From positions 1,240,001 to 1,304,000 of the forward strand of contig NZ_CP092430.2 in the NCBI RefSeq assembly GCF_022374935.2: DNA of 64,000 nucleotides. Direction: 5' to 3'. Shown here in pieces: positions 7,521 to 15,138 of the stretch. The notes beneath the pieces are model-generated. The model was not told where the DNA came from, ran no database searches, and saw nothing but the letters and a program-made list of their open reading frames with translations. A program made the translations under genes and the position numbers. Within the stretch, counting starts at the first letter, position 1; the number at the start of each line of letters is the position of its first letter. Source of the stretch: Mycolicibacter virginiensis (GTDB lineage: Bacteria; Actinomycetota; Actinomycetes; Mycobacteriales; Mycobacteriaceae).

Positions 7521-9952
7521 CAAACGCGGGGCGCACACGGGCCGATGTCCGCCGCGATGGTGCCGCCGGGGTCGGAGTCATCGCCCGTGTAGTGCGGATC
7601 GCGCGCCTTGGGGTCCAGCCGGTAGAGCTTGGCCCTGCCCTGGTGCCGCCGCGTGACCAGCCCGCGCTTTTCAGCCAGCGCCAGCGCCTCGTCGGTGGTC
7701 TCCTTCTTGCCGCCGACCGCTGCCTTGATCGCGGTGACGTTCATCTCGTCGCGGCCCTCGGTGGCGTTGTCGGCCAGCACGTCGAGCACGGCGGTCAGAC
7801 GCTTCTCGACATTCTCGCTCTGGTGCGTCGTGGCGCGGTTGCCGCCCACGTAGGTCAACCGCCCGGTGGCCTTGTCGAACGACAGCAGCCCTTCGCGCAC
7901 CGGCTCGTCCGCATCGCGCACCTTGTCGGTGGAGAAGTAGCGCGGCTGGAGGGGGTGGTCGTCGTCGCGCACGATCTTCCAGTTGGCGTCGGACCACCCC
8001 AGCAGCGTGGAATCGCCCCTGGCGCGCTCGTTGGCGTGGCCCATGTGGTGATGCACCAGCACGTCGTCCACACCCGCCGTCGTGAGCATCTCGGTCAGCG
8101 GGTACAGCAGCTTGCCCATCTCCCGGTTCTCGTCCAGGCCCATCGCCTCCAGGACCGGCTTGAGGCAGTCAAACACCACGAAGTCGCAGCCGAGGTCGGC
8201 CAGCCGCCGCGCCCACATTTCGCGCAGCCGGTCGTTGCCCAGGTCGAACAGCCCGGCCTGCCCGCGCAGGTTCACCACGTCCACGACCGCCGAGGTGTTG
8301 GTTACGCCCTGGCGGCGCAGCCACCGCTTGAGCATCCCTTGGGTCATCTCGTTGTCGATGATCACGATGCGCGACGCGCGCTGCGTGACCTCGAACGCGC
8401 CCAGGAACGCCTCGCCGTCGGCCAGCGAGCGCACCAGATTGCCGCTCAGGGTGGTCTTGCCGCCGCCCGCCGGAGCCGCGCACAGCACCTTCGCGCCGCC
8501 CGACGGCCACACGCCCTCGATGCGGAACCGCACCGGGTCGTCGTCGGTGTCCAGCAGGTCGGCCAGGCTGGTGACCGGCGGCAGCTCGATCTCGGCGATG
8601 TCGTTGGCTGCGAGGCGTTTCCGCGCCTCGCGGTCGATCCACAGCTGGGACGCGCGGTCGAGGATCTTGCGCTCCGTTGCCTCGTCAGCGGCGGCGGTGC
8701 CCTCCGTGTCGTCTGTCCCGCCGCCCGGCGCGGCATCGGCCTTGCCGAAATCGGCCGGCAATTCGTCGGTCACGGCCAGGGCGTCGCTGTCGGTCAGCTC
8801 GATGCCGAGCGCGTCCATGGCGGCCTCCAGGTTGTTGTCGTAGTGCAGTAGCGCCACCGCCTGGAGCTTGCTGAATGCGTGCTTGCCGGTCGCGGCGATG
8901 CGGCCCGCCCATGGCTCGCCGGGGTTGTCGGTCCAGACGTAGAACGGCGGGTCCGGTGAGTCGGTCCACTTCGCGCAGCCCGGCTCATGCGCGGTGGCCG
9001 ATTTCGGGTTGCCGTGGACGCCGGGCGCGGTCCACGTCGGGCACCCACAGCCGTCGGCCTTGCCGACTGGCATCCACTCGGCAGGCTCCAGGATCGCCGC
9101 CCAGCCCACGCCAGCGCCCCACCGCGCCACCGGGTCGTCGGCGGTGTCGGCGCGGGCCTGGCCGAGTTGCGCCGCATTGGCGTAGGACCGACCGCGCGCG
9201 GTGATCGCCTCGGCCAGCCACCCCGGCAGCGCGTAGACCGGCGCGCCGGTCGCGGTGTAGGTGCCCTCCGGTCGCACGCTGGGCGGCGTCAGCACGTAGT
9301 TGCCCGCGCCCCAGATCACCGAGTAGCCGTCATCGCCGCCGACCTTCATCGACCCCGGTGGTCCCGGCGGCAGCTCGACGCCCTCGGGCACCGCGAAGTA
9401 GAAGTGCCCGCCGTCGCGGTGGACCAGCGTCACGCCGTCCGGCCCCAGCTGGCCCGGCGTGCGCACCGTCGGCACGGTCGCGGGGTCGGCCTGGGCGTCG
9501 GCCAGGAACGCAACGAGCTGCGCGTCGGTGTCGCAATCGACCACGACCAGGCGGCTGCGGCCCAGCGACACCGCGACGTTGACCTCCACCTCGCCGCCGA
9601 ACACCCCGACGTAGCGGTCCAGGTAGGTGTCCAGTACGGCGGTCTCGGTGGTGGCCAGGTGAACTCCGGCGGGCGACTTGAGCGTCTGCGGCCTGGGATG
9701 GCCCGCAGCCCGCGCCGCCTCGCGGAAAGCACGGTCGTCGGCGGTGCGCTTCTGCGGAGTGCGCACGTCGGCGGGCCTCTTGCTGGCCGGGTAGACCAGC
9801 AGCGGCGCGCAGTCCAGGCCCGCAAGCGCGTGCAGAAAGGCCCGCACGTCGTCATGGTCGTCGGCCTTGGGCGCATCGGCCAGCAGTGCGGTCAGGAGGC
9901 GGGCACGGTCGGCCTCAGCGGCGTTGCCGCCCTTGGGGCTACTCTGGGTCAC
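7520..9952 (-). CDS. Primase-polymerase / RecA-fold helicase replication protein
   Basis: 810 residues from the GTG at 9952, preceded by AAAGGAT. The N-terminal part is a bifunctional primase-polymerase domain: the catalytic DCD motif near residues 139-141, GGHFYF near 181-186 and the WGAGNYVLTPPS block near 214-225. A Cys-rich insert (GCGCPTW ... HEPGC) follows at about 301-326. The C-terminal part is an AAA/RepA-type ATPase with Walker A AAPAGGGKTT at about 492-501 and a VIIDNE Walker B-like strand. This fusion is typical of mycobacterial phiRv1-type elements and plasmid/satellite Rep proteins. It ends inside the iteron array. Confidence 0.88.
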   Translation of the reverse strand: MTQSSPKGGNAAEADRARLLTALLADAPKADDHDDVRAFLHALAGLDCAPLLVYPASKRPADVRTPQKRTADDRAFREAARAAGHPRPQTLKSPAGVHLATTETAVLDTYLDRYVGVFGGEVEVNVAVSLGRSRLVVVDCDTDAQLVAFLADAQADPATVPTVRTPGQLGPDGVTLVHRDGGHFYFAVPEGVELPPGPPGSMKVGGDDGYSVIWGAGNYVLTPPSVRPEGTYTATGAPVYALPGWLAEAITARGRSYANAAQLGQARADTADDPVARWGAGVGWAAILEPAEWMPVGKADGCGCPTWTAPGVHGNPKSATAHEPGCAKWTDSPDPPFYVWTDNPGEPWAGRIAATGKHAFSKLQAVALLHYDNNLEAAMDALGIELTDSDALAVTDELPADFGKADAAPGGGTDDTEGTAAADEATERKILDRASQLWIDREARKRLAANDIAEIELPPVTSLADLLDTDDDPVRFRIEGVWPSGGAKVLCAAPAGGGKTTLSGNLVRSLADGEAFLGAFEVTQRASRIVIIDNEMTQGMLKRWLRRQGVTNTSAVVDVVNLRGQAGLFDLGNDRLREMWARRLADLGCDFVVFDCLKPVLEAMGLDENREMGKLLYPLTEMLTTAGVDDVLVHHHMGHANERARGDSTLLGWSDANWKIVRDDDHPLQPRYFSTDKVRDADEPVREGLLSFDKATGRLTYVGGNRATTHQSENVEKRLTAVLDVLADNATEGRDEMNVTAIKAAVGGKKETTDEALALAEKRGLVTRRHQGRAKLYRLDPKARDPHYTGDDSDPGGTIAADIGPCAPRV

Positions 9953-10086
9953 GTTGATCCTTTCATCGGGGTCGGCACGCCGGATCCTTCGTTGGGGTCT
10001 ACACGGTTGGTTGGCAGAGGTGCCGTCCGGCACACGCGAGTCGAGGCCAAAACGCTCGCGCCGGGCGGCATCGCTGTTTTCGGGTG

Positions 10087-10299
10087 TCAGTCACGGTGCG
10101 GCACAACGGGCACCAGCAGCGCGTCGACATCGCTGACCTTGACCCGCAGCGCGGAGTTCGGCCCGGTGCGGTAGGCGGGCAGTACGCCGTCGCGGACCCG
10201 GCCACGAATGGCCCAGTACGACAAGCCCACCCGCTCACCTGCTGCGCGCAGGCTGATGAACCGGTTCCCCTCGGTGGGGGCGGTGGCGGCATCGGTCAC
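10087..10299 (-). CDS. Excisionase-like winged HTH protein
   Basis: 70 residues. Reads as a MerR/Xis-type winged helix: FISLRAAGERVGLSYWAIRGRVRDG followed by a short wing. The GTG start has an AGGAGG ribosome binding site (GAGAGGAGGTCAACC GTG). In phiRv1-like elements a small DNA-binding directionality factor is encoded between int and the replication gene, which fits its place, but it could equally be a regulator. Confidence 0.6.
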   Translation of the reverse strand: MTDAATAPTEGNRFISLRAAGERVGLSYWAIRGRVRDGVLPAYRTGPNSALRVKVSDVDALLVPVVPHRD

Positions 10300-10421
10300 G
10301 GTTGACCTCCTCTCGATATGTGCAAGCGTGGCAAACGGGGGTGCAGACGCCCGGCCAGCGCGGATGAGTTACCCGACATTGATAGGCGTTGTGCGCCATC
10401 CGATTACGCGGTCAGGAACGC

Positions 10422-10730
10422 TCACGCGGCGCCGCCGGTCAGGATGGTGCGGATGCGGGCGGCCTGCTCGTCGGTCAGCTCGGGGGCGGCGTCGACCAGG
10501 GCGCGGATGACGGCGCGGTGATCGTCACGCGGGGCCTGCTCGTTGCGGTTGCGAATCCAGGCGTCGACCTCGGTGGGGTCGAAGTACAGACGCCGGTTGA
10601 CGCGGTGGGCCGGTAGACCTTCGGCATGGACGAACTTGCGGATCGTCTGATCGGACAGGCCGCCCAGGCGCGTACCGACTTCGGCGGTTGTGAGGTAGCC
10701 GCCAGCGGCGGCGATGGTGGGTGCAGTCAT
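10422..10730 (-). CDS. Excisionase-family HTH_17 DNA-binding protein
   Basis: 102 residues with the classic helix-turn-helix pattern YLTTAEVGTRLGGLSDQTIRKFV and the recognition strand RRLYFDPTEVDAWI, typical of excisionase/AlpA-like domains. A helical acidic C-terminus (APELTDEQAARIRTIL) follows. It is the first confident gene left of the integrase and may be the recombination directionality factor or a regulator of the replication operon. Confidence 0.7.
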   Translation of the reverse strand: MTAPTIAAAGGYLTTAEVGTRLGGLSDQTIRKFVHAEGLPAHRVNRRLYFDPTEVDAWIRNRNEQAPRDDHRAVIRALVDAAPELTDEQAARIRTILTGGAA

Positions 10731-10912
10731 CGTGCGGAACTCCGAATACTCGGCTGGTTCCGCACGTATCCCTGAGCCGGGACGCCCTGCGCATCCCTCT
10801 GGTTAACGTGCGTGGACACCGCTTCCGGTGCCCGCGTTGCTGTTGCTACCTCCCCGCTAGGCGCATCGGGCACCGGCGGTTTCGGTGCCCCCGACTCATC
10901 AGGGCCAATCAA
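10727..10912 (-). CDS. Doubtful small ORF upstream of the excisionase gene
   Basis: 61 residues from a TTG, Pro/Ala-rich, no domain. It is listed because its stop overlaps the HTH gene start by 4 nt (ATGA) and a TATATT hexamer (minus strand, about 10932-10938) precedes it, suggesting the operon's promoter lies here. Composition is not convincingly protein-like, so this may be leader RNA instead. Confidence 0.3.
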   Translation of the reverse strand: MIGPDESGAPKPPVPDAPSGEVATATRAPEAVSTHVNQRDAQGVPAQGYVRNQPSIRSSAR

Positions 10913-11040
10913 TGCCGGGGGTCATCGCCAAATATAGCTTGTTAGCGCCCGCGATGGCTAGCGAGGTACACCGGAACCTGTTGTACGACAGACAAACCCG
11001 TCAAAGTCGGGTAACTCATGCGCCCCCGCCGGGGACGGGC
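10913..11040 (-). promoter_or_regulatory. Intergenic region with possible leftward promoter
   Basis: Between the integrase stop and the small ORF. On the minus strand AAGCTATATTTGG contains a TATATT hexamer that could be a -10 box for the excisionase-replication operon; no convincing -35 is seen. Confidence 0.35.
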
Positions 11041-12537
11041 TCAGCGACGCCAGTCGATGCGGATCGTGTTGGGGTCAAACGTCTTCGATCCGCGCGTGCC
11101 GCGCCGGAGTCGTACCTCGCACAGTGCGTCAATCACGCTGCGGCGGGCCATCAACGATGCCGCCATGAATGCCTCGGAGGGGTGGGGCGCGGCGAGCACG
11201 TCATCGAGCGCACCGCCGCCGGGCTGCACCGCCTTGATCTTGCGGTCGACCTCGGCCAGCTGCGCGCCGATCTTCTCCTTCTTGGTGCGCCACCGCCTGG
11301 CGTCGATCAGGTCGTCGTCGTAGTCGGCATCAACCTTGGCCAGGCGCGCCCGTAGAGCGTCCTGCTCAGCCCGCAGGGGCGCGGTGTTGGCCTTCGGTGG
11401 TGCCAGCCGCTTGCGGGCGTCAGGGCGGCGCAGGCGCTCGGCTACTACCGCCGTAACGAACTCGTCCACACCGCGCGCCCGCGGGGCGTCCTGGTCGTCG
11501 TCGGCGGTGATGATCTGCCGGATGCGGTCGTAGTCGACCGGCCCGTGCGCACGGTTGACGCACGCCGCCTTGCACCGGTACCGGCCACCGCTGAAACTGA
11601 CCACCGGCTGGTCGCAGGTGGCGCACAAGAACAGGCCGCTGCCCAGGTGTTTGCGTTCGGTGCCTTGCCGGTTGGTGATCCGCCGGGGGTCAGTGAGGAT
11701 GGCCTGCACAGCGTCGAACACGTCCTCGGACACCAGGGCCTCCCAGGTGCCACGGGTGACCGTCAGCGCCTCGGTCACCTCACCGTTCCGGCGGGCCTTG
11801 CGGGCGTCGGTCTCGGTGGCAAGGCGGTTGTAGATCGACCGGCCGCAATAGCGCGGGTTCGCCAGGATGCCGTAGACGCTCGTCGGGTTCCAGGGCTTGC
11901 CGCTGCGGGCGCTGGTGCCTTCGTTGGTCAGGGTGCGGGCGATGCCGCGCAGCGACTCCCCGGCATGGAACAGCTTGAAGATGCGCCGCACCAACTCGGC
12001 CTCGTCGGGCACGACCTCGCCCCTGGACGTGTAGCCGGTGAGCCGTGTGCCCAGCGGTGGGCGGCCGAGGTTGGCACGCTGCACCGCCGCCGCCTTCTGT
12101 CGTGCGCTCTTGCGTTCGACCTCGCCGCGCGCGAACGCCATGCGCACCCGCACGAAGGTTCGGCCCGCGTCGGTGGTCAGGTCGGCCTCGCCGTTGGCGG
12201 TCACCAGCGCCAGGCCGTTCTTCTCGGCGGCGTCCAGCCAGTCCTCCATCTGCCGGGGCTGGCGGGTGAGGCGGTCCATGTCGTAACAGACCAGGGCGTC
12301 GAATGACCCGGCGTCATACGCCGCCACCAGCGCGTCGTAGCCGGGCCGGTTCTTGCGGGCGTCACTCGCGCTGATGCTGTTGTCCACGAACTCATCGACA
12401 ACCGTCCAGCCGCGCAGGCTCACGATCTGCTGGCACAGCTCGCGTTGACGCTCGACGGCCAGTCCTTCGCCGGTCAGATCACGGGAAATGCGCAGGTAGA
12501 GGGCGGCGCGGCGGGTGGGAGCGGTGGTGGCGTCCAT
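11041..12537 (-). CDS. int: Large serine integrase
   Basis: 498 residues. The N-terminal catalytic domain has YLRIS with nucleophile Ser18 and the VCYDMDRLTRQPRQ segment near 83-96; a recombinase domain follows at about 160-280; a zinc ribbon is formed by Cys305, Cys308, Cys322 and Cys326; and the coiled-coil region around 385-440 is Leu/Arg/Asp-rich. This is the architecture of the phiRv1/Bxb1-type integrases, which insert unidirectionally and need a directionality factor to excise. It is the rightmost gene of the element, reading inward, as expected with the attachment site just upstream of its start. Confidence 0.92.
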   Translation of the reverse strand: MDATTAPTRRAALYLRISRDLTGEGLAVERQRELCQQIVSLRGWTVVDEFVDNSISASDARKNRPGYDALVAAYDAGSFDALVCYDMDRLTRQPRQMEDWLDAAEKNGLALVTANGEADLTTDAGRTFVRVRMAFARGEVERKSARQKAAAVQRANLGRPPLGTRLTGYTSRGEVVPDEAELVRRIFKLFHAGESLRGIARTLTNEGTSARSGKPWNPTSVYGILANPRYCGRSIYNRLATETDARKARRNGEVTEALTVTRGTWEALVSEDVFDAVQAILTDPRRITNRQGTERKHLGSGLFLCATCDQPVVSFSGGRYRCKAACVNRAHGPVDYDRIRQIITADDDQDAPRARGVDEFVTAVVAERLRRPDARKRLAPPKANTAPLRAEQDALRARLAKVDADYDDDLIDARRWRTKKEKIGAQLAEVDRKIKAVQPGGGALDDVLAAPHPSEAFMAASLMARRSVIDALCEVRLRRGTRGSKTFDPNTIRIDWRR

Positions 12538-12706
12538 GTGTCCACCATAACGTTTATTGACACTGTGATGTGGTCGAGTTTCGGTTCAACGTGTGACGTC
12601 TGGTTCACGCTGACGGTTTAACGAAGATGCCGGCCGGTAGGGCGCCACGGCAAAGAAATCCTCATCCAGCGGCCCGGAGTTCCGTCATCACGCCAGAACT
12701 CTGTAC
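12538..12706. other. Element/chromosome junction region
   Basis: 169 bp between integrase and antitoxin starts. It must contain the attachment site half and promoters of both divergent genes. No obvious long repeat or intact gene is seen; a frame on the minus strand (PLDEDFFAVAPYRPAS) without a start could be a remnant of an interrupted gene. Confidence 0.45.
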
Positions 12707-12988
12707 ATGACAACGCTGCCCTTGGCTGAGGTGCGGGCAAATCTGTCCAAGCTGGTCGACGAGGCCGTCCGCACGCATCAGCGCGTCGAAGTCACCCGGC
12801 AGGGACGTCGAGCGGCAGTCCTGCTCAGCGCTGACGATTACGACTCGATCATGGAGACGCTGGACATCCTCAGCGACGCAGCCGCCATGGCCGCGGTGCG
12901 GGAGGCGGAGGCCGACATCGCCGCTGGGCGCCTCTACTCCGCCGACGAGGTTGAGGCAGAACTCCGCGCGAAGGGCATCGTGAAATAG
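12707..12988 (+). CDS. RelB-like antitoxin (Phd/YefM fold)
   Basis: 93 residues. The N-terminus TTLPLAEVRANLSKLVDEA and the VTRQGRRAAVLLSADDY segment match the DNA-binding Phd/YefM fold of mycobacterial RelB antitoxins, and the C-terminal ADIAAGRLYSADEVEAEL is the usual toxin-wrapping tail. Such antitoxins repress their own operon and neutralise a RelE mRNA interferase. Here the partner downstream is broken, so it may be an orphan with residual regulatory role. Confidence 0.85.
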   Translation: MTTLPLAEVRANLSKLVDEAVRTHQRVEVTRQGRRAAVLLSADDYDSIMETLDILSDAAAMAAVREAEADIAAGRLYSADEVEAELRAKGIVK

Positions 12989-13246
12989 CGGCATATCGGA
13001 TCGAGCTGACCCGACGCGCTCGCAGAGGCCTGTCTGAGGAACTGCCTGAAGAGGTCGCGGCTGCGTGTTGGGAGTTCATCGTGAATGTGCTTGCGCACAA
13101 CCCGTTACGGGATGGCGCTGCACGGTGAACTCGCAGGCAGGCTCTCCGCCAGGCGCGGGGATTTCAGGGTGATCTACGAAGTTTTCGACGATAAAGTGCT
13201 CGTTCGGGTTATCGACGTGCGTCACAGGCGAGACGTCTATCGATGA
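12985..13246 (+). pseudogene. Frameshifted RelE-like toxin
   Basis: Two frames together spell a RelE/ParE-type toxin. The first (from about 12991) gives YRIELTRRARRGLSEELPEE and ends at a TGA at 13126; the second (from 13112) gives LSARRGDFRVIYEVFDDK and ends at 13244-13246. The break is around 13110. In addition, no ATG, GTG or TTG start is available in the first frame next to the antitoxin, where ATA stands at 12985. The active-site-bearing half (RRGDFRVIY ... RHRRDVY) is retained but out of frame. Decay by a small indel is the simplest reading; a sequencing error cannot be excluded. Confidence 0.75.
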
Positions 13247-13310
13247 CACCCAGGCGCGGCTCTGTGTGTCAGGTGGACCGACGCAGGAGATTGGGCGTCG
13301 GTGCCGGTCG

Positions 13311-13769
13311 TCAGCCCTGCGTCAGCGCCCACGCGTCAATGTGAGCGGGCAGCTTGGACTGATGCTTCGCCAGTACCCGCTGCAGGACTCGCGATAGAAC
13401 GGTGTCAAGCATTCGGCCGAGCGATCCGCCTAGTGCGGGCTTGCCAGTGATTCGGCAGGTGTAGCGGGTTCCGCCGGGCACTTCCTCCAGCGTGTCGGTC
13501 GTGGTTGAGGGAAATCTCGATTCGGTGATCCGAAATTCCATCACCCGTGGGGCCTCTACTCGGACAAAGACACCTGTCCACTTGTCGGTAATGCCCAGCG
13601 ATCGGCTCACGCCATGCCACAGATCGCCGGGGGCATACGGCGGCTCCTTGCCTGCATCGACGGAGACGATTCCTGGCAAGACGTTGCCGATGTTGTCCGG
13701 GTGGATGATGTAGTCCCAGACCACTTGTGGCGGGTGGGTGAGGACAACCGATGCCGTTATGTTGGGCAT
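13311..13769 (-). CDS. SRPBCC-family (polyketide cyclase/START-like) protein
   Basis: 152 residues, near the full length of the family. It starts PNITASVVLTHPPQVVWDYI and shows the beta-grip pattern WTGVFVRVEAPRVMEFRI and a long C-terminal helix (LGRMLDTVLSRVLQRVLAKHQ). Such domains bind hydrophobic ligands; no catalytic residues can be named and the substrate is unknown. Not in an obvious operon. Confidence 0.8.
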   Translation of the reverse strand: MPNITASVVLTHPPQVVWDYIIHPDNIGNVLPGIVSVDAGKEPPYAPGDLWHGVSRSLGITDKWTGVFVRVEAPRVMEFRITESRFPSTTTDTLEEVPGGTRYTCRITGKPALGGSLGRMLDTVLSRVLQRVLAKHQSKLPAHIDAWALTQG

Positions 13770-13856
13770 AGCTCAAAATACGCTCATCGCAGCCACTACG
13801 GCGTGGGTTGGACTGGCGACTTCCGCCGGCTGGCGCCACAGGGCTACGGTTGCTTA

Positions 13857-14222
13857 ATGGTCGGTGTCGAGGGTGCCGGCGCTCGGCGAAACGTCGACCG
13901 GCGCACCGATGATCTGGACGAACGTGAGCACGCTGTAGCCCGCCGTGAATCCGAGCAGTCCCGGCGCGAGTTGATCGCCGACGAACGAGACCGGGTCGCC
14001 GACGAACGGGACCGTATCGCCGACGAGCGTGAGCAGGCGGCCGATGAGCGCGAGCAGCGAGCGGACGAGCGTGAAGGCGCCACGGAGCAGCGCGAGCGTG
14101 AGCGACTGGAGCGCCTCGACGAACGCAACAGTCGCCAGGAGGCGGCCGCGAAGCGGGACAACGCCGAGATCAGGCGTGCCGTGGCAGAAACCCGCCGGGC
14201 GATCCAGGAACCTCCGCTGTAG
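13857..14222 (+). CDS. Charged heptad-repeat coiled-coil protein
   Basis: 121 residues from the ATG at 13857. Residues about 40-85 are consecutive seven-residue units of the form DERDRVA / DERDRIA / DEREQAA / DEREQRA, then further Glu/Arg-rich helix. This predicts a long, highly charged single alpha-helix or coiled coil. There is no signal peptide, membrane segment or recognised domain. Similar Asp-Glu-Arg repeats precede ANTAR or GAF domains in some mycobacterial proteins, but none follows here. Confidence 0.65.
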   Translation: MVGVEGAGARRNVDRRTDDLDEREHAVARRESEQSRRELIADERDRVADERDRIADEREQAADEREQRADEREGATEQRERERLERLDERNSRQEAAAKRDNAEIRRAVAETRRAIQEPPL

Positions 14223-14249
14223 CGACACTGTCGTCGCAGAGCGGTGCGC

Positions 14250-14660
14250 TCAGTTGATGATCTCGTCGAGCCCTTCTGCGCGCAGTGCAGCCAATCGGTC
14301 GTGCCACTCCTGAAGTGCTTCGGGCGTCAGCCGCGGCCAGTCGTGGATCTCTTCAACGACCCGCAGCGGTTCGCTGCTGCGGTAGGACCGGGTTGGATTG
14401 CCGGGGAACTTCTTGTCGGTGACGTTCGGATCGTTCTCGTATGCACCGGTCGGTTCGATCCGATACACCCGCGGCGTCCCGTCGCCGGCCGCGAGTTCGG
14501 CGGCCAGCCCGGCTCCGTCGCGCAGGGCGGTGAAATAGATGTGGTTCATGACGATTTCGGGCCGGTAGTTGGAACGGAAGCCCGCGAGCAGTAGGTCCCC
14601 AACCGCTAGTGCTGCTTTGGTGCCGTGGAAGAACGGGCCTTCGTCATCGATCGCGTCCAT
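14250..14660 (-). CDS. arr: Rifamycin ADP-ribosyltransferase Arr
   Basis: 136 residues, the normal Arr length. The family's hallmark pieces are present: FFHGTKAALAVGDLL at the N-terminus, NHIYFTA in the middle, YRIEPTGAYENDPN, and the nearly invariant KKFPGNPTRSYRS block. Arr transfers ADP-ribose from NAD to the C23 hydroxyl of rifamycins and inactivates them, giving intrinsic rifampicin tolerance in several non-tuberculous mycobacteria. It is a single gene, convergent with the heptad-repeat gene, and lies next to another candidate drug-modifying ORF at 15139-16350. Confidence 0.95.
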   Translation of the reverse strand: MDAIDDEGPFFHGTKAALAVGDLLLAGFRSNYRPEIVMNHIYFTALRDGAGLAAELAAGDGTPRVYRIEPTGAYENDPNVTDKKFPGNPTRSYRSSEPLRVVEEIHDWPRLTPEALQEWHDRLAALRAEGLDEIIN

Positions 14661-14735
14661 CGGTTAAAGGGTAGCGAAGCCCGGGGGACTGCCGTTTTCC
14701 CCGTGACGGCGCGGCGCGCGGAATACGCTCGCACG

Positions 14736-15128
14736 ATGATCTATCGCTGGTTGGTACGCAGGCAGGCTGCGGCTGGGTGGCAACGACTGTCCGAGCAGCG
14801 GTTCGACGAAACTCCACTCGCCGATGACATGCACTTTGTCTTCCTCGGCGACCATGAATTGGCCGCCGACCTTCGCGGGGCCGAGACGGTACGCAATTGG
14901 CTGCGCGATCAGCTGCTGGCCCGGCTGCCGAACCTGCGGTTCGTAGTCGACGAGACCGTGGTTGAAGGCGGGCCCTGGTCGACCCGGGTGGCGACCCGCT
15001 ACCACACCGAGCAAGACGGCCGGCTCATCTATCGCGGCGTCTACTTCGGGCGGGTGGTGTGGGGCAAAGTCGTTGAAGAGATCATTCTTCCTGACACCAA
15101 AGCGCTTTCGGCCGCCCTTGCCCGGTAG
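14736..15128 (+). CDS. SnoaL/NTF2-like small protein
   Basis: 130 residues from the ATG at 14736 (MIYRWLVRRQAAAGW). The sequence has one long N-terminal helix, FVFLGDHELAAD and a C-terminal beta-rich part (RVATRYHTEQDGRLIYRGVYFGRVVWGKV), which suits the NTF2-like cone fold. Substrate unknown. It is 10 nt upstream of the GNAT-nucleotidyltransferase ORF and probably co-transcribed. Confidence 0.65.
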   Translation: MIYRWLVRRQAAAGWQRLSEQRFDETPLADDMHFVFLGDHELAADLRGAETVRNWLRDQLLARLPNLRFVVDETVVEGGPWSTRVATRYHTEQDGRLIYRGVYFGRVVWGKVVEEIILPDTKALSAALAR

Positions 15129-15138
15129 CCTTGCGTCG

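Larger units (their letters stand above)
1..12600. mobile_element. Integrated phage-like element (phiRv1-type prophage or phage satellite), left end outside window
   Basis: Every gene from the left edge to the serine integrase is on the minus strand and most overlap by 4 nt. The set is integrase, two excisionase-like HTH proteins, primase-polymerase/helicase, iteron array, nuclease cassette, and a run ending in a large terminase. At about 12.6 kb coding switches to plus-strand genes of chromosomal type. The right junction must lie between the integrase start (12537) and the antitoxin start (12707), because large serine integrases usually have attP next to int; the exact att core cannot be read from one junction. 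No tail, lysis or holin genes are seen, but the left end is missing. Element identity is strong; satellite versus defective prophage is inference. Confidence 0.85.

Noticed and set aside
12662..12994. Minus-strand frame across the RelB gene
   Set aside because: It is the antisense of a recognisable antitoxin and has no domain of its own.
13614..13856. Longer start for the heptad-repeat protein
   Set aside because: The upstream frame is antisense to the SRPBCC gene; the ATG at 13857 gives a sensible start.
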